Shown in pieces: positions 26,309 to 34,558 of a DNA stretch of 64,000 bases. The DNA lies in NCBI GenBank assembly GCA_963783505.1, contig CAWAOP010000025.1:1-64000 (forward strand), given 5' to 3'. Source of the DNA: BOG-224 sp963783505 (GTDB taxonomy: Bacteria > Acidobacteriota > Terriglobia > Bryobacterales > Bryobacteraceae). The position numbers and the translations under genes are program-made. Numbering within the stretch: position 1 is the first letter of the stretch; each line of letters begins with the position of its first letter. Under the pieces are notes generated by a model. The model saw nothing but the letters and a program-made list of their open reading frames with translations, was not told the origin of the DNA and did no database searches.

Positions 26309-27280
26309 TCAGTCCTCCACCGGCGTCATTTCCGCGTGGTCGATCACGATAATATCGACCGGAACGGCTTTCACTTTGACGAGTCGCAGCCCGAGTTGCT
26401 GTTCAAGAGCCTTGAAGAGCTTGGGCGCGCCACTCGGGTCGTTGGCCAACCCCTGGGAGGAAGCTTCCGCAGTTGCGAGGCTGGCCGCCACGGCGGGGCT
26501 CATGACGATCTGCGAGGCATCGAGACGGCTATCGAACTTGAGCGTGAAGTCGTATTTAGCAGTCAAGCCAGTCTTATCCACCACACGAAATTCCTGATCT
26601 CCCGTGGACATTCGAATGAAGGAACTGAAGGTGGAACGGTTGACCAATTCATCCATCGTAAAGTTTTGGAATTTCACATAAAAAGCGTTGCCCGCCATCA
26701 CGATGCCCGATCCATGCCCAGGCGGCAGAACCAGGAAACCGTTGGCGTCATGGTCCCCTTTGGCTCCGGTCGTCGGGTCGGGAGCGGCGGGATTCGCCGA
26801 TTCCTTGAGCTTGGGCCCGCCCGGCGCCACGACCAACTCATAGCCTGGAATGACCTTGCTTTCGTGGTGGAGGCGAATTTTGAATCGCTCGATCAGCAGG
26901 TTTTGGAGCATGAGCCGAAACTGTTCTTCCGTGGTGTCCGGCGCCATTGTCGCGTTCAGGGTGTACTGATGTTCAAAGCCCCCGAGCCAAGCCGGGCCGG
27001 CGATCCGGTAAGCATCCGACGCGTGGAGCCCCCACGCCCTGCGCAACAACTCCAGCAGCGTCGTTTGCGTGTAAGAAAAACGCCCAGGGTCGCTGGTTCC
27101 GGGGCCGCCCCTGATTCGGTGGCTGACGCCGAGAATAAAGGCATTGGAGTTATCAATTTTGAGCGATGCCGCTTCAAAAGTAGGCTGACTTCCCGCAACT
27201 TGGCTTGGGGAAGTCCGCGCAAAGGCAAACACCGCTCCCACAAGGACGCTTACAGCTAGCACGCACCCGAGTTTCGTCAT
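26309..27280 (-). CDS. TIGR03435-type secreted protein
   Basis: A 323-residue exported protein. Signal peptide: KLGCVLAVSVLVGAVFAFA. FEAASLKIDNSN and GGPGTSDPGRFSYTQTTLLELLRRAWGL match the typical start of this family, then GPAWLGGFEHQYTLNATM, LMLQNLLIERFKIRLHHESKVIPGYELVVAPGG (read in parts) and the TGLTAKYDFTLKF end. The family is large in soil acidobacteria, often in many paralogues, and has no known function. A tata-rich promoter-like stretch with tagtacta precedes the start (27283-27305). Its presence supports the lineage call. Confidence 0.88.
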   Translation of the reverse strand: MTKLGCVLAVSVLVGAVFAFARTSPSQVAGSQPTFEAASLKIDNSNAFILGVSHRIRGGPGTSDPGRFSYTQTTLLELLRRAWGLHASDAYRIAGPAWLGGFEHQYTLNATMAPDTTEEQFRLMLQNLLIERFKIRLHHESKVIPGYELVVAPGGPKLKESANPAAPDPTTGAKGDHDANGFLVLPPGHGSGIVMAGNAFYVKFQNFTMDELVNRSTFSSFIRMSTGDQEFRVVDKTGLTAKYDFTLKFDSRLDASQIVMSPAVAASLATAEASSQGLANDPSGAPKLFKALEQQLGLRLVKVKAVPVDIIVIDHAEMTPVED

Positions 27281-27282
27281 AC

Positions 27283-27312
27283 GATATATATAGTACTAAC
27301 CGATCGCAATGT
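27283..27312 (-). promoter_or_regulatory. Promoter-like region of the TIGR03435 gene
   Basis: On the minus strand TTGCGA is followed after about 15-17 bases by the AT-rich tatatatat, with the palindrome ttagtacta in the spacer. The TAGTA/TACTA half sites resemble those of the BlaI operator at 8898 but without its spacing, so BlaI control is only a suggestion. Confidence 0.35.
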
Positions 27313-27376
27313 CAAGCCCGCCTTCGGCGCCGAACCTCCAGCCCGTCGCCAGGATGTATAATTCACGGCAAACGCC

Positions 27377-29167
27377 ATGAGACGCTACTTGATCCTCGTT
27401 GCCTGGGCATTGCCGGCATTGGCCGCTTCCGCGCCGGTCCGGCCCGCCGTCGCCGATAAGGTTGCCGACCGCTTCACGGCCGCTCCGTTTGAGACGCAGC
27501 GCATCGAAGGCATCCTGGGCGACCGCATGAAGATCAACTTCGAACGCCGCCTGCTCCAGGTGGACGAAGCCGGCATCCTGGATTGTTTCCGCCACCGTCC
27601 CGGGCCGCAGGAATGGCAGGGCGAGCACGCCGGCAAGTTCCTCGACGCCGCCGCCAACACCTGGCTGTTTACATCGGACGACCGCCTGAAGTCGCTCATG
27701 GATCGGGTCACTCGCGTGCTGGTCGAGAATCAACTGCCCGACGGCTACTTGGGTACCTACACCGATGACAAACGCTGGACTGCCTGGGATGTCTGGGTCC
27801 ACAAGTACGACCTGATCGGCCTGCTCAGTTACTACCAAGTCAGTGGCTACACGCCGGCGCTGGAAGCATCGAAACAGATCGGCGACCTATTGATCCGGAC
27901 CTTCGGTCAAGACCCCGGCCGGCTTGACATCATCAAGTCGGGGACGCACGTAGGCATGGCCGCCACCAGCGTGCTGGAGCCGATGGTCAGTCTCTACCGC
28001 TTCACCGGCGAGCGCAAGTACCTCGACTTCTGCGAATACCTGGTTCGCTCATGGGACCAGCCCAATGGCCCCAGGATTATTGCCTCGCTCAATTCCAGCG
28101 GCAGCGTGTTCAAAACCGCCAACGCCAAAGCCTATGAGATGATGTCCAACCTGGTCGGTCTGACCGAGCTACACCGAGCAACGGGCAATGCGCTGTATCT
28201 GAAGACCGCGCAGATCGCCTGGAAGGACATTGTCGATCATCGATTGTACGTGGACGGAACCACCAGCTCCGCCGAGCATTTCACCGACGATTTCGTTCTG
28301 CCCGGAGAAGAAAGCTCCAATACCGGAGAAGGCTGCGCCACGGTTACTTTCCTGCAACTCACCTGGCAACTGTTGCGCCTCACCGGCGAGCCGCAATACG
28401 CCGAGGAACTGGAGCGCACCGTATACAACGCGCTGCTCGGCGCGCAGGATCCCCGCACTGGCAACATCTGCTATTTCACGCCTCTCAATGGAAAGAAGAA
28501 TCCGACCCCCGGCATCAACTGCTGCGTCTCGAGCGAGCCCAGAGGCATTTCAATGATCCCGCAGCTAGCCTGGGGAACCATCGGCGAGGCCCCGGTCATT
28601 CTGTTTTACGCGCCCGGGTCCGTGAAAGTGCAAACAGTAGCGGGCGAAGTGACCATCGACTCAAAGACGGCTTATCCGCTCGATGGCGCTGTCGAACTGA
28701 CCGTTCGCCCGGTTCGCGCCGCCCGCTTTCCGCTGCTCCTCAGGGTTCCCGCGTGGACGGCAAGCTATCGGGCGACAGCCGGGGGAGCGACCCTTAAAGG
28801 AACGCCCGGTCAGTTTTTGAGAATCGAGCGCCAATGGAATCCCGGTGACTCCGTGCAAATCGAGATGGATATGACAGTCCGCGTTCTGCCCGGCGGAGCG
28901 AGTTATCCGTACGGCGTCGCAATTCAGCGTGGGCCGCAGGTGCTGGCTCTGGAAGAGGCGCTCAATCGCGACGTGCTTGACTTCCAGGCCGCGGGCCCGC
29001 GCGCAATTCAGGTCAAGCTGGCGCCGGCTTACGATCGCATTCCGCGCAACTGGACCGGCGCGCAAGCGTACTCTCTGGAATCCACCGTGGCCGGCAAGCC
29101 CCGCGAATTGTTGCTCGTCCCCTTCGCCGACGCCCGCGCCTACCGTGTCTGGCTCCTCGAACCCTAG
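27377..29167 (+). CDS. GH127-family glycoside hydrolase (DUF1680, beta-L-arabinofuranosidase type)
   Basis: A 596-residue exported enzyme. Signal peptide: RRYLILVAWALPALAASAP. The (alpha/alpha)6 barrel contains the zinc-cysteine catalytic set of GH127: Glu318 and Cys320 in TGEGCATVTF, and Cys382-Cys383 in INCCVSSEPRG. KYDLIGLLSYYQVSG, SNLVGLTELHRATGN and YLKTAQIAWKDIVDHRLY are typical of the barrel. The C-terminal beta part contains LTVRPVRAARFPLLLRVPAW. It should release beta-L-arabinofuranose or a related sugar from plant material. The start is ATG; the gene is convergent with nothing and stands alone. Confidence 0.92.
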   Translation: MRRYLILVAWALPALAASAPVRPAVADKVADRFTAAPFETQRIEGILGDRMKINFERRLLQVDEAGILDCFRHRPGPQEWQGEHAGKFLDAAANTWLFTSDDRLKSLMDRVTRVLVENQLPDGYLGTYTDDKRWTAWDVWVHKYDLIGLLSYYQVSGYTPALEASKQIGDLLIRTFGQDPGRLDIIKSGTHVGMAATSVLEPMVSLYRFTGERKYLDFCEYLVRSWDQPNGPRIIASLNSSGSVFKTANAKAYEMMSNLVGLTELHRATGNALYLKTAQIAWKDIVDHRLYVDGTTSSAEHFTDDFVLPGEESSNTGEGCATVTFLQLTWQLLRLTGEPQYAEELERTVYNALLGAQDPRTGNICYFTPLNGKKNPTPGINCCVSSEPRGISMIPQLAWGTIGEAPVILFYAPGSVKVQTVAGEVTIDSKTAYPLDGAVELTVRPVRAARFPLLLRVPAWTASYRATAGGATLKGTPGQFLRIERQWNPGDSVQIEMDMTVRVLPGGASYPYGVAIQRGPQVLALEEALNRDVLDFQAAGPRAIQVKLAPAYDRIPRNWTGAQAYSLESTVAGKPRELLLVPFADARAYRVWLLEP

Positions 29168-29795
29168 GAGCATGTTGATGAACGGTTATGGCCGCGGATA
29201 AACGCAGATGAACGCAGATAAGGCATCTATTTTCAATCGGCGTTAATCTGCGTTTATCTGCGGCTAACTGCTTTCTTCGCATTTTTCAACTAGCTCCTGG
29301 TGCGAGCGACGCGGGAAAAGTGGGGCAGGCGCTTTCGCCTGCCACGGCTCTTCGGCAGCCTGTCAGACCGAGCACGACAGCTTACCGCAACCTGGTCCGC
29401 AACTCTCTCCCGCGCAGCCAGTTCGCGAGCTTTAACATCCACTGTTTGCGACGCACGACGGCGGCGCCGATGGTGGACCGCCCCACCCGAATCCGACTCC
29501 GAGATTCAGGGGCTCGCTGCGCTCGCGGGGCCGCGAGAAGTGCGGCAAGGGGGAATCTGGCAGCGGCGCTCCATGCGGACCGCGTGTGGGGGTGGATCAA
29601 TGTCCGGGTAGCGCGTTTTCCGACCGGAACCGCACTTCTCCGAAATGGGGACGGTACGCTCAAGTGGAAGGCTGAAGGTGTCCACTTTCCGCACGGCGGG
29701 GTCAAAGGAAAGGAACTTCGGCCAGCCTGCACCTCATTTCGCCGATTGGCCCCGTCAGCCTCGTTTTCTCGCGTATTATGATGAGGTGCATAGAC
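29168..29795. other. Long intergenic region, repeats only
   Basis: No reading frame here is convincing; the two plus-strand frames overlap each other in different phases and show no family. It contains the inverted repeat at 29190-29267 and, at about 29325-29343, the hairpin ggcaggcg-cttt-cgcctgcc. The rest is GC-rich without structure that I can name. The start of the TonB-like gene at 29796 lies at its right end. Confidence 0.45.
29190..29267. repeat. Inverted repeat of GCCGCGGATAAACGCAGAT type
   Basis: Left arm ggccgcggataaacgcagat is followed by a second copy of aacgcagat and, after about 25 bases, by ttaatctgcgtttatctgcg, its inverted copy with few mismatches. This GATAAACGCAGAT motif is widespread in genomes of several soil phyla. 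It lies 23 bases after the GH127 stop and could form a transcript-ending hairpin or a mobile palindromic unit. Confidence 0.65.
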
Positions 29796-31310
29796 ATGCG
29801 CATTCACCGCCTCGGTTGGATGTGGCTTTTGGGTGGCTCTCTGCTGCCCGCGATTGCCGGGCAAGAGCGGCCCGCGCAGACTCAGCCGGGTTCCACGGTG
29901 CCCACCGCCCAGACCCACAGGCCAGCCCGGGCCCATCAGGCCGTTCTGGACCGCGTCATTCGGGCTTATGCTGCAGCAGAGTGCTACGAAATCGTGGCCA
30001 CCGTCAGCAACCAAGTGAAACGGCAGCCCAAGGGGGGCGCCGTGATTGCAGCTTCGGTACTTGGGCCGGAGAAGGATACCGTCTCGGTCGCCTATAGCGC
30101 GCCGAACCACCTCCGCGTGGAGCAAATGGCCGGTCACAAAATCGACGTCTTTCACGATGCGGAGCATTCATTTAGCATGCGCAGCGGCGCGGGATTCACG
30201 CCCGGTAACAGCGCGGCGAATCGGGCCAAGGGGCTAACTCAGGCGGGCATGGTGGATTACACAACCATCGGAAACGACATTAGCCGCACAACTACCTTGG
30301 CCCGCGAGGACGTTGCCGCGGATGGCGGCAGTGTGTCGTGCTCCGTGATCCAGGCGACTTATATCCCCCGGCCGAACGGGGCTTGGCACGACCTCAACAA
30401 GCCTGCTTTCTGGGTTGAGAAGCGCACCTTCTGGGTGGATGTCTCGCGGTACGTGGTGCTCCGCGAAGTGGACCTGGTACACGGCGTGGGATCCATCGAG
30501 GGCGCCGAGTTCGAGCATACCATCGCGGTCCGGAAAATGGCCTGGAATCAACGCCCGCCCGACTCCGCCTTCGACGTCCCGCCGGTTTCCGGAACGCTCC
30601 GCCCCGATGGCACGGTGACACCGGGGCCGAACGGAGTCGTGCCCGCGGTGCCGATCGTCGATGGGTGCCGGGACGCGACCGACCCGCTGGCGCAGTTAGC
30701 CTGCAAGAACGCGGCTCATACTTGCAGGGATCTGCCCGTCACGCCGGAGGCCCAAATCGCTCAGTTGGGTGGCGATGTGCAATTGACCTTCACGATTAAT
30801 AGCGAGGGAAGACCGGAGGATATCCGTGTGACGCATTCTGTCGGGCTGGGGCTGGATGAGGAACTGGTCGCGTGCGTCTCGCGATGGCGGTGGCGACCGG
30901 CCGAGCTCGACGGCAAACCATTCATCGTACACAGCGGTCTTTCAGCCCCTGTGGGCGCCAGGACGAGGTCGGACTGGCAGCTTACCCACGTGGAGTTCCA
31001 TCCCGGCAGCGGGGCCAGCCGCCCCGTGTTTCGGAGGGCCGATTTCCCCGAACGTGGACAGGTCGTGGGTTTCGCCCTCTTCCATATTCACTTGACCATC
31101 GGCAGGGACGGCGTTCCCCGTGACATCCAGGTAGTTCCGGGCATAGACAAGAAACTCGACAAGGAAGCTATCGGGCTAGTCAGTCACTTTCGCTTCAGGC
31201 CGGGTAAGGACGACGGCGTGCCGGTCGATGTCCCCGCGAGCTTCGATCTCGCTTTAGGACGCGATACGCGTCCACACCGGTTTAATCCTGGCGTAGCGTC
31301 TCAGAAATAG
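29796..31310 (+). CDS. Exported protein with two TonB C-terminal-like domains
   Basis: About 504 residues. ATG 29796 has GAGGTG eight bases upstream, better than the ATGs at 29778 and 29781. Signal peptide: HRLGWMWLLGGSLLPAIAG. Residues about 40-270 resemble a lipoprotein-sorting type beta domain (DTVSVAYSAPNHLRVEQMAGH, KRTFWVDVSRYVVLREVDLVHG). Two TonB-type domains follow: QLTFTINSEGRPEDIRVTHSV with WRWRPAELDGKP, and FHIHLTIGRDGVPRDIQVV with FRFRPGKDDGVPV. No transmembrane anchor remains after signal cleavage, so it is unlikely to energise receptors by itself. A role in outer-membrane traffic or sensing is a guess. Confidence 0.75.
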   Translation: MRIHRLGWMWLLGGSLLPAIAGQERPAQTQPGSTVPTAQTHRPARAHQAVLDRVIRAYAAAECYEIVATVSNQVKRQPKGGAVIAASVLGPEKDTVSVAYSAPNHLRVEQMAGHKIDVFHDAEHSFSMRSGAGFTPGNSAANRAKGLTQAGMVDYTTIGNDISRTTTLAREDVAADGGSVSCSVIQATYIPRPNGAWHDLNKPAFWVEKRTFWVDVSRYVVLREVDLVHGVGSIEGAEFEHTIAVRKMAWNQRPPDSAFDVPPVSGTLRPDGTVTPGPNGVVPAVPIVDGCRDATDPLAQLACKNAAHTCRDLPVTPEAQIAQLGGDVQLTFTINSEGRPEDIRVTHSVGLGLDEELVACVSRWRWRPAELDGKPFIVHSGLSAPVGARTRSDWQLTHVEFHPGSGASRPVFRRADFPERGQVVGFALFHIHLTIGRDGVPRDIQVVPGIDKKLDKEAIGLVSHFRFRPGKDDGVPVDVPASFDLALGRDTRPHRFNPGVASQK

Positions 31311-31421
31311 CTGTACCTTAATCGCGATCTGCGCCCGAAGCCGCCTTATAAAAGGCTGTTGAATCTGGTCGGCCAGTGGCGGAAGTGAGGCAGCGAGCCG
31401 GCCGTGCGCACCGCGGCGAAG

Positions 31422-32102
31422 CTAAAGGATCTGTATTTGCACGGTGTAGGCCGGCAAGTCGCGCACGTCTTCCGGCGTGCAACAGAGCGCCGAACCGGGC
31501 GGCCTGCTATTCGGCAACCACGTTCCTGGGGGAAGGAATGCAGGGAGACCTCCAGCTTCCAACAACGAAGCCACGCATCCCGAGCACACAATCCCGCGGT
31601 CCTGTTCGGCGGCGTAATCGACAGCGCCGGACCACGGCAGCGCGTCCAGGATGGCGTCGCGGTAGTTGGCGTCCTCAAGAAGTTGGAGTATGCCATAGTG
31701 GAGCTTGCCGGCTTTCACGGCGGCAAACATCTCCTGCGCCTGAGTCCAGATTCTGTCCCAGAGAGGCATGCATTCCGGCTTGATGGGCAAAAACCAGGCC
31801 TGGCCGCCCTCATTGGCGTAGTCGATTTGCAATCGCGGTTCCAGCGCATTGAATTGCGGCCCACTGACGCCTTGCCACTCCGTCGATTCGATCATCCACG
31901 GATCGGAGGACTGCCAGTAGCTCGAAGGAGGGACTAGAGCGACGTGGGAGAGGTTGGACCCGGAAAACAAATCGATCAACTTGCTGACAATGGCTCCAGC
32001 TCCGGCTTTGGCAATGCTCGTTCCCCCCGCGAACGCCGCCACTCCACCCTGTTGCATCTGCGGGATAGCCGCATGGTAGGCTTCAAGCGTGTCATCTGGC
32101 AT
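31422..32102 (-). CDS. Permuted papain-like hydrolase (YiiX/YebB-type), putative
   Basis: A 226-residue protein. AIVSKLIDLFSGSNLSHVALV resembles the permuted papain/NlpC start (a G-x-S-x-x-SHV pattern with the catalytic His), IESTEWQGV follows, and VCSGCVASLLEAGGL carries the late Cys of the circularly permuted fold. The linker DALPWSGAVDY and the C terminus match no other family that I know. The N-terminal residues contain no signal peptide. Members cleave amide or peptide-like bonds, often in lipoproteins or peptidoglycan, but the substrate is unknown. The gene is convergent with the TonB-like gene. Confidence 0.6.
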   Translation of the reverse strand: MPDDTLEAYHAAIPQMQQGGVAAFAGGTSIAKAGAGAIVSKLIDLFSGSNLSHVALVPPSSYWQSSDPWMIESTEWQGVSGPQFNALEPRLQIDYANEGGQAWFLPIKPECMPLWDRIWTQAQEMFAAVKAGKLHYGILQLLEDANYRDAILDALPWSGAVDYAAEQDRGIVCSGCVASLLEAGGLPAFLPPGTWLPNSRPPGSALCCTPEDVRDLPAYTVQIQIL

Positions 32103-32298
32103 GGGTGGATGGTACCGTTAGGCCGCGCCGAATTGCAACAAGAATCTGAGCAAAAAGCTGAGTGGGAATCGGTGTGGCTGCTCGGCGTTGCCCGGCGCCG
32201 GACCCAGTCGTAGAAGTCCCGCCAAAAGTCCGCTGTGCATCTGCCCGCCGCAATGAGATACAAAAGAGCTTCGGGGTAAGAGTACCTTGGTGGAGACT

Positions 32299-32595
32299 AT
32301 GGAAAACACACTCATCGTGGTTGCGGAAGTGAAGGCTAAGGCCGGCTGTGAGGCCGAGTTGAAGAAGAGGGTAATGGCGCTGGTCGCGCCGACGCGGAGC
32401 GAAGCGGGCTGCGTTCAGTACGACCTGCACGAATGCGATACCGAGCCGGGCCGGTTCTTGTTTTACGAAATCTGGGCCTCGCGCGCGGCTTGGGACTCCC
32501 ACATGAAGGAGCCCCATTTGGTGGACTACGTCGCCCACGTCGACGAATTCCTCGGCGAACCGGGCCGCGTGAAAACCTACGCGAAGATAGCCTGA
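32299..32595 (+). CDS. Antibiotic biosynthesis monooxygenase (ABM)-domain protein
   Basis: A 98-residue small alpha-beta barrel protein. ATG 32299 with GGAG just before it is preferred over an upstream TTG. NTLIVVAEVKAKAGCEAELKKRV is the first strand-helix pair, PTRSEAGCVQYDLHECDTEPGRFLFYEIWA the central sheet (read in parts), and SHMKEPHLVDYVAHVDEFL the last helix. The family includes YgiN-like quinol oxidases and small monooxygenases that use no cofactor. It forms a dimer. The precise reaction is not readable; the next gene is a Tat-exported sugar enzyme on the same strand. Confidence 0.88.
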   Translation: MENTLIVVAEVKAKAGCEAELKKRVMALVAPTRSEAGCVQYDLHECDTEPGRFLFYEIWASRAAWDSHMKEPHLVDYVAHVDEFLGEPGRVKTYAKIA

Positions 32596-32655
32596 ACGGC
32601 GCCCCGGCGGGTGATAGCATGATCGGAGTCGGCAGACCAGGAGGTATTCGCTCCG

Positions 32656-33744
32656 ATGAATCGCAGACAGTTCGTATCCGCGGCCGGTCTTGCGACGCTC
32701 GCTTCCAGGCCGGGGTCACCCGCTCCCGCGGCCACACCGGGCCGCGCGCTGATGAAACTGGGGTGCCAGTCCGCCCCCACCAATGAACAGCACTTGAAGT
32801 ACCTGGCGCGTTACGGGGTCCGCAATATCTGCGGATATCCCGAGGTCGCCGGGGGCGGTCTGTGGGCCGGCGCGGACGATTTATCCCGCATGAAGGACCT
32901 GGCGGCCAAGTTCGGTATTTCAGTGGATTGCGTCGCGCCGCCGATTCTGGAATCGAGCCCCATCGACCGCGAGCGTCACCCGGCCATCATGCTGGCGCAA
33001 AGCCCCGAGCGGGATCGCGATATCGAGGCCCTGCAAAACCTGATTCGCGATTGCGCGAAGACCGGCATTCCGTCCATCAAATACAACATGAGTCTGCTGG
33101 GCGTGCTCCGCACGGGCCGGACTCCGGGCCGCGGCGACGCCACGTACAGCGCGTGGAGCCTGAAGGACGCTCACCCGGCCACGCCGCTGACGCGCGCCGG
33201 GCGCGTGAACGCGGACATGTTCTGGGAGCGCATCGCCTATTTTCTGGAGCGCGTCATCCCGGTGGCGAATGAGAACAAGGTTCGTATGGCGTGCCACCCG
33301 CACGACCCGGGCGTGCCGCCCGAGGGCTATCAGGGGGTGACGCGCGTGCTGGGAACCGTGGACGGACTGAAGAAGTTCATCTCGATTCATGAGAGCCCGT
33401 ATCACGGCCTGAACTTCTGCCAGGGGACGGTCTCGGAAATGCTCGCCAACCCAGGCAAGGAGATCTTCGATGTAATCCGGTACTTCGGATCGCGCGGGAA
33501 GATCTTCAACGTTCACTTCCGCAACATCCGCGGGCATAGGGACGATTTCCAGGAGGTCTTTCCGGATGAAGGCGACGTGGATTTCGTCAAGGCTATTCAG
33601 GCGTACAAGGAAGTCGGCTACCCCTATCTGCTGATGCCGGACCACGTTCCCGAGGCGCAGGGCGACCCCGGAGGCTTGCAGTCCTTCGCGTTCTGTTACG
33701 GTTATATCCGCGCGCTCATTCAAGCGGCGGATCGCTTAGGCTAA
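32656..33744 (+). CDS. Tat-exported mannonate dehydratase (UxuA)-like TIM-barrel protein
   Basis: A 362-residue protein with AGGAGGT 8 bases before ATG. The N terminus NRRQFVSAAGLATLAS is a Tat signal. The body matches the UxuA group of the xylose-isomerase-like fold: GVRNICGYPEV, CVAPPILESSPI, MACHPHDPGVPPEG, HGLNFCQGTVSEM, FNVHFRNIRG and LLMPDHVP carry metal- and substrate-binding residues. UxuA dehydrates D-mannonate to 2-keto-3-deoxygluconate in hexuronate breakdown. Export is unusual for UxuA, so a different acid sugar, or a divergent function, is possible. Confidence 0.82.
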   Translation: MNRRQFVSAAGLATLASRPGSPAPAATPGRALMKLGCQSAPTNEQHLKYLARYGVRNICGYPEVAGGGLWAGADDLSRMKDLAAKFGISVDCVAPPILESSPIDRERHPAIMLAQSPERDRDIEALQNLIRDCAKTGIPSIKYNMSLLGVLRTGRTPGRGDATYSAWSLKDAHPATPLTRAGRVNADMFWERIAYFLERVIPVANENKVRMACHPHDPGVPPEGYQGVTRVLGTVDGLKKFISIHESPYHGLNFCQGTVSEMLANPGKEIFDVIRYFGSRGKIFNVHFRNIRGHRDDFQEVFPDEGDVDFVKAIQAYKEVGYPYLLMPDHVPEAQGDPGGLQSFAFCYGYIRALIQAADRLG

Positions 33745-33752
33745 ACCGGCGC

Positions 33753-34541
33753 TTACCACACCGTCAATTCCACCGCCGCGCCCGTCTCACAGCCGATTTG
33801 TTTGGCGGCGGAGCGCTGGCCTACGGAAACCTCCAGGTAGCCGGAACTGCCCTCGATCGCGAAAAGCTCCCCCTGGCCGCATTCCGCGTAGTTGCGCGCC
33901 ATAACGGTCACTTCGCACGGGCCGAATGCCAGTCGAAAACCCTGGCGGATCAGGTCCGGGTAATCGCCGGCGCGGAAGTTGGTGACGATGTTTCCAAAAT
34001 GGTCGATGTGGAGAATCGTTCCCATCCATGAGCGCTTGCCCGTGTGGTACGGCTTCATGAATGCTGGCCGCAGATAATCTTCGACGATCTTTCCCATCCG
34101 CGCCGGGGCCACGCCCGCGGCCAGGTGCGCGGCCACGGGCGCGAAGATATCGCGCCCGTGAAAGGTGCGGCTCACGGGCTTGCGGAAGAACCGTTCGTTG
34201 GAGACGAGCCTGATCTTGTGCTTCTCCCGCGAGTAGATCGTCGCCAGCGCGCCGTTGTCCGGCGCCACGAAGCGCTGGCCTGCCGCTTCCATAAGGATTG
34301 GCCTTCGCGCCGTTCCCACGCCGGGGTCCACCACCACGACATGCACCGTCTTCCTGGGGAATGCGGCGTAGGCTTGCGCGATCAGGTAGGCGCCATCGGA
34401 GACTTCGAAGGGCCGGGCTTCATGGCTGATATCCACGATCTGCGCGTTCGGACAAATGCCCAGGATCGCGCCTTTCATCGCGGCCACGTAATGGTCGGAG
34501 AGGCCGAAATCGGTGGTGAGAGTCAGGATTGGCCTGGTCAT
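33753..34541 (-). CDS. SAM hydroxide adenosyltransferase (DUF62 family)
   Basis: A 262-residue protein. LTTDFGLSDHYVAAMKG, VVDPGVGT, FVAPDNGAL and FHGRDIFAPVAAHLA are all signatures of this family, related to fluorinase and chlorinase, which attacks S-adenosylmethionine. The lack of a fluorinase-specific loop fits the water-using type that yields adenosine and methionine, as do the residues of the common Asp-Arg-His set (visible in DPGVG and in FHGRDIF). The physiological role is unclear. The gene is divergent from the cysteine desulfurase with only 17 bases between the two starts. Confidence 0.92.
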   Translation of the reverse strand: MTRPILTLTTDFGLSDHYVAAMKGAILGICPNAQIVDISHEARPFEVSDGAYLIAQAYAAFPRKTVHVVVVDPGVGTARRPILMEAAGQRFVAPDNGALATIYSREKHKIRLVSNERFFRKPVSRTFHGRDIFAPVAAHLAAGVAPARMGKIVEDYLRPAFMKPYHTGKRSWMGTILHIDHFGNIVTNFRAGDYPDLIRQGFRLAFGPCEVTVMARNYAECGQGELFAIEGSSGYLEVSVGQRSAAKQIGCETGAAVELTVW

Positions 34542-34558
34542 TGATAGAATACTTGCAA

